Assembly (NCBI GenBank): GCA_027620815.1
Contig: JAQCDH010000020.1
Coordinates: 1 to 11,189, forward strand
Source of the DNA: Bacillota bacterium
Lineage (GTDB): Bacteria; Bacillota_I; Bacilli_A; Acholeplasmatales; Acholeplasmataceae
Direction: 5' to 3'
Length of the DNA stretch: 11,189 bases
Every line of letters starts with the position of its first letter. The first letter of the stretch is position 1. Shown here one piece after another: positions 1 to 6,249 of the stretch. The notes beneath the pieces are model-generated. The model made no database searches. It was not told the origin of the DNA and worked only from the letters and a program-made list of their open reading frames with translations. The position numbers were made by a program, and so were the translations under genes.

Positions 1-126
1 AAATCACCGATGATGCCTTATCATAAAAACAAATGGGTGAATTTTTTATTCAAAAAAAGACCCATAGATGATTCTTCAACAAATCATTATGGAGATGCTT
101 CTTTTTTTCATGAAAAAAAGATGTAA
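1..126 (+). CDS. C-terminal tail of a rightward gene, product unknown (partial)
   Basis: An open frame runs from the first base to a TAA at 124-126, giving 41 codons that end in HEKKM. It is hydrophilic and rich in Lys, His and Asp, with no recognisable motif. The stop lies inside the left arm of a hairpin followed by a T-run, as expected for the end of a rightward transcript. It converges with the ugd operon. At this length in AT-rich DNA an open frame could be chance, so the position of the terminator is the main support. The start lies outside the window and no function is proposed. Confidence 0.5.
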   Translation, partial: KSPMMPYHKNKWVNFLFKKRPIDDSSTNHYGDASFFHEKKM

Positions 127-146
127 ATTTTCATTACATCTTTTTT
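113..146. terminator. Bidirectional intrinsic terminator between convergent genes
   Basis: The arms GATGTAA (120-126) and TTACATC (134-140) form a perfect stem with a 7-base loop. An A-run (113-119) and a T-run (141-146) flank it and can extend the stem. It reads as a terminator on both strands. It overlaps the final codons of the rightward partial gene and the last bases of ugd, so it probably ends both transcripts. Confidence 0.8.
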
Positions 147-1323
147 ATGTATCACTATAAAAGATATCTCTTGTATAAACTTTATGTTTAATATCGATAA
201 GTTCAGGTTCCATTCGGTTACATACAACAAGACCTGCAAGCCGTTTAAATTCTTCTAGGTTGTGAAAGACAGGCGTCCCATCTAATAATGTTTCTTTAAT
301 AAGAGGCTCATATATCATCACTTTTTTTCCTTTATCCTTCAGTCTTTGAATGACACCAAAAATTGAAGAATCGCGCATATTATCAGAATCTTTTTTCATG
401 GTAAGTCTATAAATTCCAATCATGTCCACTTCTTTTTTCATAATCATATCCACAATATGATCTTTTCTTGTTTCATTTGAAATCACAATGGCTTCAATTA
501 AATTTTGAGGAACCCATTCATAATTAGATAGTAACTGTTTCGTATCTTTAGGTAAACAATATCCCCCGTATCCAAAAGAAGGATTATTATAAAACGCGCC
601 AATTCTAGGATCTAAACTCACACCTTTAATGATGTCTTTTGTATCAAGACCTCGTATTTCAGCAAATGTATCAAGTTCATTAAAATAAGAAATACGCATC
701 GCTAAATACGTGTTTGAAAACAATTTAATGGCTTCTGCGTTCGTACTTGACGTATGTAAAACAACAACATCTAATTTTAGTGCACTCTCTTTAAGAAGTT
801 CTCCAACAAGATGACCTTCTTTTTGATCTGAACCAATAATAATTCTTGAAGGATATAAATTATCATATAATGCATGATCTTCTCTTAAAAACTCTGGTGA
901 GAAAAAAATAGTGTCACTATGATACATATGTTGAATCATTTCTGTGTAGCCTACTGGAATCGTTGATTTAATCACATAGATGGCATTCGGATTGAGTTGC
1001 ATACCATCTTGAATGACTTCATCAACATATTTGGTGTCAAAGTAATTCTTTTCAGGATCATAATTAGTGGGTACGCAGACAAAAACAACCTCTGCATGAA
1101 GATAAGCAGATTCTTTATTTTGAGTTGCGACTAATGAAATGTGATTTTGTTTTAAAACTTGTGAGATTTGTTCATCTTTAATCGGTGACTGTTTTTGGTT
1201 GATGGCATCTACTTTTTCTTTAGAAATATCTAAAACAACAACGTGATGTTTTTGACATAACAATGCAGCAAGTGATAACCCAACATAACCCGCACCAACG
1301 ATGGTGATCTTTTTTTTAGACAT
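145..1323 (-). CDS. ugd: UDP-glucose 6-dehydrogenase
   Basis: Oxidises UDP-glucose to UDP-glucuronate with two NAD+ in the cytoplasm. The 392-residue protein is of the short (about 390 aa) bacterial Ugd class. It has an N-terminal Rossmann motif GAGYVG (10-15), SPEFLRE (142-148), AEAIKLFSN (196-204, with Lys200) and the catalytic block NPSFGYGGYCLPKDTKQL around Cys256 and Asp260. That block fits UDP-glucose dehydrogenases better than UDP-ManNAc dehydrogenases. The ATG at 1323 is preferred to a TTG at 1335 because it places the Rossmann strand at the usual position. The start overlaps the end of the HAD gene by 8 bases and has no convincing Shine-Dalgarno, so it is probably translated by coupling. 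As the last gene of the operon with a lipid glycosyltransferase, it may supply UDP-glucuronate for glycolipid synthesis (inference). Confidence 0.93.
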   Translation of the reverse strand: MSKKKITIVGAGYVGLSLAALLCQKHHVVVLDISKEKVDAINQKQSPIKDEQISQVLKQNHISLVATQNKESAYLHAEVVFVCVPTNYDPEKNYFDTKYVDEVIQDGMQLNPNAIYVIKSTIPVGYTEMIQHMYHSDTIFFSPEFLREDHALYDNLYPSRIIIGSDQKEGHLVGELLKESALKLDVVVLHTSSTNAEAIKLFSNTYLAMRISYFNELDTFAEIRGLDTKDIIKGVSLDPRIGAFYNNPSFGYGGYCLPKDTKQLLSNYEWVPQNLIEAIVISNETRKDHIVDMIMKKEVDMIGIYRLTMKKDSDNMRDSSIFGVIQRLKDKGKKVMIYEPLIKETLLDGTPVFHNLEEFKRLAGLVVCNRMEPELIDIKHKVYTRDIFYSDT

Positions 1324-1948
1324 CAAAGCTAGCAATCATTTCTAATACGTGTTCTGGCGTGTTTGCAATATAAGGTAATTGTTCACTTTCTAAGACAGAA
1401 ATGTCTTCATACCCCCAGCTCACACCAATCATATCCAGCTTTAATTCTTTACACGCTTGATAATCTCTTGTTTCATCACCAATATATAATGCATGTTTGA
1501 CTTTAGATTTCATTTTTTTGATGGCTTTTTTTATCATGGCTGATTTTCCAAATAGAGCTGCACCACCATACACTTTTTCAAACACATCGATATCATGATC
1601 TTTTAAAAACTTCTTAATGATTTTTTTGTTGTTTGAGGATACAACAACAAGTTTATTCGTTTTTGATAGTTTTTCAAGTAAAAAAGGAATCCCATCAAAA
1701 GGATAGGCTTCTTGCATAAATTGAGTGAGTTTGCTTTGGGATTCTGACATGATTTTTGGTAGTAAATAATAAGGAATGCCTGTTTCTTTAATACGTTGCT
1801 TAAGAGGTTTCTTTTTATACGCTTTCAGTTCCTCTTTACTCATTTGAGGCACACCATACATTTGTGTCATTTGTTCATAAACTTTATATGATGCTTCTTC
1901 GGTGTTGGCAATCGTGCCATCAAAATCAAAGATAATCAGTGATTTCAT
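1316..1948 (-). CDS. HAD-superfamily phosphatase (phosphoglycolate phosphatase-like)
   Basis: A 210-residue soluble hydrolase. Motif I is DFDGT (8-12), with Asp8 the expected nucleophile and Asp10 the acid/base. Motif II is VVVSSNN (101-107). Motif III is the lysine in FGKSAMIKK (133-141). Motif IV is IGDETRD (156-162), with Asp158/Asp162 for Mg2+. A helical cap at about 15-85 fits subclass I (Gph/PgmB type). The annotated substrate class is weak because caps diverge. The ATG shares ATGA with the TGA of the upstream fusion gene, and GAGGA sits 7 bases before it. Tight coupling to a phospholipase-C-like domain suggests it could dephosphorylate a released head group such as glycerol phosphate. 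This is inference from position only. Confidence 0.88.
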   Translation of the reverse strand: MKSLIIFDFDGTIANTEEASYKVYEQMTQMYGVPQMSKEELKAYKKKPLKQRIKETGIPYYLLPKIMSESQSKLTQFMQEAYPFDGIPFLLEKLSKTNKLVVVSSNNKKIIKKFLKDHDIDVFEKVYGGAALFGKSAMIKKAIKKMKSKVKHALYIGDETRDYQACKELKLDMIGVSWGYEDISVLESEQLPYIANTPEHVLEMIASFDV

Positions 1949-3648
1949 TTGATATCCTCGTTCATATGTAGTGATTGATGCATGTTTAATTGGTCTTTAA
2001 ATATATCTTGCCATGATTTCTTTTTTACATCTTCTAACGCTTGAGATCTTGTCAGTCTAAAGTGATGCTGGTCATCAAAATACGTTTTCATATGTTCATA
2101 ATAACTTTCAACATCTTGTTTTGATGCAATCATCCCATTTTGAAGGTGTTTCACATTTTCTAAGACCCCGCCTTGATTCGCAACAATCACGGGTAAGCCT
2201 GATGCCATTGCTTCTAATACGACATTTCCTAACGTTTCTGTTGGGGAAGGAAAAACAAAGACATCTGAAGATGCATAAATCATGGAAAGTTCTTCTCCTG
2301 TTTTATACCCTAAAAAATGAACATCTTTGTATTGTTTTTCATAAGCCGCTTTTTTAGGTCCATCACCAACGACTAAAAACACGATTTGATCCATTGTTTT
2401 TTTCATCATCGTAAACGCTTCTAAGCCTAAATGAAGTTCTTTTTCACCACTCACTCTTCCAACATATAAATAAATGAAAGGTTGTGTATGAAATTGATGT
2501 CTGAATGCATCTGATCTAAATTGTGGGGAAAACTGATCGGTATAAATCCCTCTACCGAAAATTGTAGTTTTTTCGATACCAATACTTTGTAAATGTTTTT
2601 TAGTTTCTGATGAAGGACATGTTGTGATTCTCGATTGATTATGGAACCATGAAACATATTTTTTAAGTGGCTTTTTTAAAAATCCTAGTTTTAAATAATC
2701 TAAATATGAAACAAAATGCGTGGAATAATTTGTCACAACTGGAATGTGATGTTTTTTACCGTATTTCAATCCAAAGTGTCCAATTGAAAACTCCGTCATG
2801 ACGTGAATATTGGTGGGTTTAAAATCTTCTAAAAGTTGATTTAATTTCTTTTTATTAGGAAATGCGACTTTTGATTCTTTATAAAAAGGGAAAGAAATCG
2901 ATTTTACACGAACAATATGATATCCAACTTCTTTATCTTCCATCAGTGACTTATACTTTGGACATATTAAAACATATGGAATATATTGTGTCTCTAAATA
3001 TTTCATATAGTGATAAACGGTATTAGACACACCATTAATTTGAGGATAGTACGTATCTGTAAAGATGGCGATTCTCGTTTGTGTGTGATCTGAATTTTGT
3101 AATTCTTTTTGAGGCATAATGATATTTAAAACAAGTTGAACCATATGGTTGACAATACTCATGGCACGTTTTAAATCTTCTCTTTTAGAGATTTCAATCG
3201 TATGCATGTTGATCAATATAAAATCTGCAATTTCAACAATAAATCCATCAATATCTTTAGACTTAAAAAGTGTTTCATCAAAGATGGAAACATCTTTCGT
3301 TTCTTTATGTAATTTTTGTTCATAACGAATATGGGTTGCTAAATTTTTACGACTATAATATGGATTAGAATGATAACTACACATATAATCAGCTAAAAAA
3401 TGAGCAACAATACCCATTTTAAATCCGCGTTCATATCTTGATAATTTTTTTGTTGTGACTTCAATTAATAAATCTCTAACAACACCAATAGAACCTTCGT
3501 ATTGGTGTTTAATAAAACGATAGTAAAGATCATAGTCGGGATGATTTGACCCTTTTATGAATTCTTTACTTGATATATAGGTACGACTAAATGGATTAAG
3601 TTCTTTAAGTATCGTTTCAGCAATTTGAACATGTGTTTGATAGATCAT
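1945..3648 (-). CDS. Fusion of zinc-dependent phospholipase C-like domain and GT4 glycosyltransferase
   Basis: A 567-residue two-domain protein. Residues 1-178 match the zinc-dependent phospholipase C family. His6, Asp38, His48, the HxxxD pair His83/Asp87, His93, and the HxxxE pair His106/Glu110 line up with B. cereus PLC His14, Asp55, His69, His118/Asp122, His128 and His142/Glu146. The N-terminal Trp ligand of secreted PLC is absent, as is any signal peptide. Residues 191-555 are a GT-B, family 4 glycosyltransferase: DTYYPQINGVSNTV (198-211), GRVSGEK (397-403; Arg398/Lys403) and the E-x7-E motif Glu471/Glu479. The stretch SFPFYKESKVAFP (252-264) recalls diacylglycerol glycosyltransferases such as SqdX and MgtA. 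A Met at 178 has no ribosome site, so one polypeptide is made. AGGGTGG precedes the ATG. Likely cytoplasmic and membrane-associated. The phospholipid and sugar substrates are inferred. Confidence 0.85.
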   Translation of the reverse strand: MIYQTHVQIAETILKELNPFSRTYISSKEFIKGSNHPDYDLYYRFIKHQYEGSIGVVRDLLIEVTTKKLSRYERGFKMGIVAHFLADYMCSYHSNPYYSRKNLATHIRYEQKLHKETKDVSIFDETLFKSKDIDGFIVEIADFILINMHTIEISKREDLKRAMSIVNHMVQLVLNIIMPQKELQNSDHTQTRIAIFTDTYYPQINGVSNTVYHYMKYLETQYIPYVLICPKYKSLMEDKEVGYHIVRVKSISFPFYKESKVAFPNKKKLNQLLEDFKPTNIHVMTEFSIGHFGLKYGKKHHIPVVTNYSTHFVSYLDYLKLGFLKKPLKKYVSWFHNQSRITTCPSSETKKHLQSIGIEKTTIFGRGIYTDQFSPQFRSDAFRHQFHTQPFIYLYVGRVSGEKELHLGLEAFTMMKKTMDQIVFLVVGDGPKKAAYEKQYKDVHFLGYKTGEELSMIYASSDVFVFPSPTETLGNVVLEAMASGLPVIVANQGGVLENVKHLQNGMIASKQDVESYYEHMKTYFDDQHHFRLTRSQALEDVKKKSWQDIFKDQLNMHQSLHMNEDIK

Positions 3649-3663
3649 AGGCCACCCTATATC

Positions 3664-3669
3664 ATTATA
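3664..3669 (-). promoter_or_regulatory. Candidate -10 box of the PLC-GT/HAD/ugd operon
   Basis: A perfect TATAAT on the minus strand lies 15 bases from the ATG at 3648, with no good -35 at 16-18 bp. A poor -35 is typical of activator-dependent promoters, and repeats fill the upstream space. The predicted start falls at the Shine-Dalgarno, which would leave almost no leader, so the true start may be elsewhere. Confidence 0.4.
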
Positions 3670-3719
3670 GAAAAGATGTTGAAAAGATAGGGTAAGGATA
3701 TGAAAAGATGGTGTAAAGA
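3669..3719 (-). repeat. Phased hexamer repeats, Pho-box-like, upstream of the PLC-GT operon
   Basis: On the coding strand five related hexamers recur at 10-11 bp: TTTACA (3717-3712), TTTTCA (3706-3701), TTACCC (3695-3690), TTTTCA (3685-3680) and TTTTCT (3674-3669). The outer structure is a 21-bp-period direct repeat: 3680-3698 and 3701-3719 match at 16 of 19 positions. The spacing is one helical turn per unit, directly upstream of TATAAT. B. subtilis PhoP boxes are TT(A/T)ACA hexamers with roughly 5 bp spacers. Only one unit here matches perfectly. Confidence 0.5.
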
Positions 3720-3724
3720 ATAAG

Positions 3725-3751
3725 AAAAAAGCTGAATCTTCAGCTTTTTTT
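3725..3751. terminator. Bidirectional intrinsic terminator after the rhodanese/membrane-protein genes
   Basis: GCTGA (3731-3735) pairs with TCAGC (3740-3744) around a 4-base loop, flanked by an A-run (3725-3730) and a T-run (3745-3751). Read leftward it ends the membrane-protein/rhodanese transcript and isolates the downstream operon, which therefore needs its own promoter within 3649-3724. Confidence 0.8.
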
Positions 3752-3777
3752 ATTTATGATTGATTCATTTTATAAAT

Positions 3778-4089
3778 TTATTCTACTTCTCCGTGATACA
3801 CAATCATCCCGCCATTGACATTACTTACTTGATATCATTGATTGTCTAAGTAACGGGCAACCATTGATGACCGTGCACCTTTTAAACAAATAACATGATA
3901 GTGTTCTTCTTTTTTAATTAAGTCGATATGACTTAAAAAATCTAAAGTTGGCATATTAATCGATCTTGGAATATTTTCTTCTCCGTATACATAGACTTCA
4001 CGGCAATCAATAACTTTCGCTTTTCCTTCATTCAAAGCATCTTCTATAATAAAATCAACGTCGCTAAGACACCGATCACACCGATGCAT
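3778..4089 (-). pseudogene. Rhodanese-domain gene interrupted by an in-frame TGA
   Basis: Single-domain rhodanese (sulfurtransferase) sequence. The first 84 codons hold VIDCRE (26-31), NIPRSINMP (39-47) and the active loop CLKGARS (68-74; Cys68 nucleophile). A TGA at 3835-3837 then stops the frame. The same frame continues for 18 more codons, YQVSNVNGGMIVYHGEVE, to a TAA at 3778-3780. That restores the expected rhodanese C-terminus, where Gly-Tyr-x-Val and a GGM/GGI motif close the fold. Gly is normal just before the Tyr, so a GGA-to-TGA change explains the break. The start is also unsatisfactory: the ATG at 4089 overlaps the upstream gene by 46 bases without a ribosome site, and the domain really begins near residue 12. 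The alternatives are a functional truncated form, readthrough, or a sequencing error. Confidence 0.7.
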
Positions 4090-5558
4090 GCAAGAAGAAT
4101 AATTGCTTTTTTAGGCATCTCACCATTTTTTTCCATTGCATGTCCAAAGATTCCAAAAACAACTGGATGAATCAAAAATGGCATGGCGAATATAAATGAA
4201 ATGAGTCCCGCTGCTTCTTCACCAAACATACCGCCTTGAATGGATGCAAATAATCCAAAGTGAGAGATGGCACTACTATTTCCCATTGCTTGGTATGCTA
4301 AACTCGCACCTGCAAGATCTAACATAATAAAGCCACCAAAAACAGCAACAAGTTGCCAACCAAGTGAAAATAACATTAAACCTTTGGTTTGTTTTGCGCG
4401 TTCATTGTTTGCTTCTTTTAATGCCTTTAAAGCAAAGTATGTAAGAACTGCGCCTACTAAAACAACTAAAAATGAAGGAACAAGTAATAAACTTCCACGT
4501 GTCGCACTTGCTGCTAAAATCGTAAACACAAATAAATGTCCTAAGAAGGGCACATTAATCATAATAGGAGCAAGCTCTTTTGCCGTTTCACCTAAATCAC
4601 CAGCTGTACATGCGCCTGTTAACCCTGAATGAGACAAACTTCCCGCCATCCCTGGAGCAACCATATCAACTGAGGTTTGTTTACCAAGGAATACAAGTAA
4701 TGCCATCCCAACAAACATCCAAAACACTTGTCCAAAGAAACCAAAAGCCATGACTTGTAACATTCCATCTAATGTGAACGCTTCAAGTAATCTTGAACCT
4801 CCAACTAAAAAGACTGCAGCTAAGACAAGTGGAATTCCACCAAATAATAATGCCTTAAATGTTGGACCACCACGCCAGTTAGAAAAATACATCCCAAGTG
4901 AACTTGATAACACCATCGCAAAAAAGATTTGCGGTAGGGCAATTACATCTTTAACGAGTTGACTTAAATAAAATGAAACAACTAAGACAAGTAAAATCCC
5001 TACAATTTCAGTCACACCACGTAGTAAATATTGGTGTTTGTTTGAAATTTTTGCTTTTGAGTCAATTAATATAAGTGCCCCAGCAATCCCAAAAAATGCG
5101 ATTAATGGATAATATGTAGATAAGTCACTTGAAGACCCTAAAATGATTCTTTTCAGTGCTTCAATTCCAACTAAAATAAAATAAGATCTCACAATAAAAA
5201 TCAGTTGTGTGCCTTTGGTTCCCAAAATCACTTCTTGATCATTTAAGATGACATCATCTTCTTTTGGAAGTTTCGGTTTAAAAAATGTATTTCTAAGTTT
5301 TTGACCACCAACAAAAAATGTGACAATGAGTGCCGTAATAGTGACTCCAGATGTAAACCCAACCATTGGAAAAGCAGCAAGTCCTGGTTCAGCAATCCCT
5401 GTGATTTCTAAAATCAACCCGAGTGTTAATCCAAAAATAACAATAATTAAGATGGGTGAATATTTGGTTCCAGCAACAACAGCTCTAGAAATTAATACAA
5501 TTGGTAATAAGATGAGTAATGTTAATATAAAGTGATTTAAAATCGTTAAATCTGCCAT
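4044..5558 (-). CDS. Multi-pass integral membrane protein, family not recognised
   Basis: A 504-residue, strongly hydrophobic protein with about 12-14 predicted membrane segments (for example near 8-26, 34-52, 66-85, 149-167, 181-203, 206-225, 236-256, 264-292, 333-350, 355-378, 394-415, 445-475 and 483-504). Between segments, residues 302-325 form a stretch of small polar residues (PGMAGSLSHSGLTGACTAGD) like a substrate or ion site. A second conserved-looking loop is GGMFGEEAAG (442-451). A charged cytosolic loop lies near 86-115. This looks like a secondary transporter, but I cannot name its family or substrate. AAGGAG precedes the ATG at a good distance. The gene shares a transcript with the damaged rhodanese gene, which hints at sulfur compounds, but weakly. 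It ends in TAG. Confidence 0.85.
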   Translation of the reverse strand: MADLTILNHFILTLLILLPIVLISRAVVAGTKYSPILIIVIFGLTLGLILEITGIAEPGLAAFPMVGFTSGVTITALIVTFFVGGQKLRNTFFKPKLPKEDDVILNDQEVILGTKGTQLIFIVRSYFILVGIEALKRIILGSSSDLSTYYPLIAFFGIAGALILIDSKAKISNKHQYLLRGVTEIVGILLVLVVSFYLSQLVKDVIALPQIFFAMVLSSSLGMYFSNWRGGPTFKALLFGGIPLVLAAVFLVGGSRLLEAFTLDGMLQVMAFGFFGQVFWMFVGMALLVFLGKQTSVDMVAPGMAGSLSHSGLTGACTAGDLGETAKELAPIMINVPFLGHLFVFTILAASATRGSLLLVPSFLVVLVGAVLTYFALKALKEANNERAKQTKGLMLFSLGWQLVAVFGGFIMLDLAGASLAYQAMGNSSAISHFGLFASIQGGMFGEEAAGLISFIFAMPFLIHPVVFGIFGHAMEKNGEMPKKAIILLACIGVIGVLATLILL

Positions 5559-5591
5559 AAGTTTCTCCTTATTATTTATATATACGATTCT

Positions 5592-5600
5592 ATTTTAACA
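5592..5600 (-). promoter_or_regulatory. Extended -10 promoter element for the membrane-protein gene
   Basis: The minus strand carries TGTTAAAAT, an extended -10 (TGnTAAAAT), giving a start near 5585 and a leader of about 27 bases that includes AAGGAG. The -35 is weak, as usual for extended -10 promoters. The identical 9-mer occurs upstream of fabV. Confidence 0.45.
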
Positions 5601-5658
5601 AAAATTTATCTATATTCACACACATGAACACATTTTTATTTTGTTAAGATACTTAATT

Positions 5659-5686
5659 TTGTCATTAGGTTATTGTCCTATATAAT
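5659..5686 (+). promoter_or_regulatory. Promoter of the DJ-1/PfpI gene
   Basis: TTGTCA (5659-5664, 5/6 match to TTGACA), a 16-base spacer and a perfect TATAAT (5681-5686). The expected start is near 5693, with a short leader carrying AAAGGAG before the ATG at 5714. It diverges from the membrane-protein promoter. Confidence 0.75.
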
Positions 5687-5713
5687 AAGACTAAAGATCT
5701 AAAGGAGATTCCG

Positions 5714-6223
5714 ATGAAAAAAATAGCGATTTTAGTCGCCGATTTATATGACGACAATGAATTATATTATCCTTACTACCGTTTACTTGAAGAAGGTTAT
5801 CAGGTGGATTTAATCGGCGCACTTGCAAATACTACGTATAAAAGTAAACATGGTTTACCTGCAGTAACAGCGCATGCTGCAAAAGACGTTTCCGCCAAAG
5901 ATTATGATGGACTTGTCATTCCTGGAGGATTTTCTCCAGACTATATGAGACGTTCTAGTGATATTGTTTCATTTACCAAAAACATGGACGCACTTAAAAA
6001 ACCAATGGCAGCCATTTGTCATGGCGCATGGCTCATGGCATCAGCTTGTGACTTAAAAAATAAAAACATGACCTGCTTCTTTTCAATTAAAGATGACATC
6101 ATACATGCTGGTGCCAATTATGTCGATGAAGCAGTTGTTGTCGATGGTCATTTGGTAACTTCAAGAACACCAAAGGATTTACCAGTTTTTGTTAAAACGT
6201 TCATTTCAGTATTAGAAAAATAA
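5714..6223 (+). CDS. DJ-1/PfpI family protein (YhbO/PfpI-like)
   Basis: A 169-residue single-domain protein of the class I glutamine-amidotransferase-like fold. The nucleophile elbow AICHGAW (100-106) contains Cys102 and His103, and VIPGGFSPDYMR (68-79) is the usual strand and oxyanion loop. The N-terminus LYDDNELYYPYYRLLEEG resembles PfpI closely. The residue aligned with the conserved PfpI Glu12, which sets the nucleophile pKa, is Asp13 here, followed by Glu16. Family members act as stress-protective proteins, reported variously as deglycases/glyoxalases, chaperones or peptidases, so the precise reaction is open. It is the only complete rightward gene, has its own promoter and terminator, and starts 11 bases after a strong ribosome site. 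Confidence 0.9.
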   Translation: MKKIAILVADLYDDNELYYPYYRLLEEGYQVDLIGALANTTYKSKHGLPAVTAHAAKDVSAKDYDGLVIPGGFSPDYMRRSSDIVSFTKNMDALKKPMAAICHGAWLMASACDLKNKNMTCFFSIKDDIIHAGANYVDEAVVVDGHLVTSRTPKDLPVFVKTFISVLEK

Positions 6224-6248
6224 AACAACACCGGAAGGTGTTGTTTTT
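6222..6248. terminator. Bidirectional intrinsic terminator between DJ-1 and ABC-F genes
   Basis: The perfect 9-bp stem AACAACACC (6224-6232) / GGTGTTGTT (6237-6245) has a GGAA tetraloop and A/T runs on both sides. It lies directly after the DJ-1 stop and just past the stop of the convergent ABC-F gene, so it serves both. Confidence 0.9.
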
Positions 6249-6249
6249 A

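Noticed and set aside
1324..1335. A TTG start at 1335 for ugd
   Set aside because: It adds MLAL before the usual N-terminus and has no better ribosome site than the ATG at 1323.
2121..2357. Plus-strand open frames inside the PLC-GT, membrane-protein, ABC-F and flavoprotein genes (for example 2121-2357, 4267-4632, 7385-7600, 8165-8431)
   Set aside because: They lie wholly opposite strongly supported genes, have low-complexity or implausible composition and lack ribosome sites, so they are antisense shadows.
2451..2657. Minus-strand 68-codon frame inside the PLC-GT gene
   Set aside because: It is an out-of-frame shadow of the glycosyltransferase domain, without its own ribosome site or any motif.
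3778..4089. UGA decoded as Trp or Gly genome-wide to explain the broken rhodanese
   Set aside because: Other genes use TGG for Trp, and the PLC-GT gene ends at a TGA in a classic ATGA overlap with the next start. Reassignment would extend it pointlessly.
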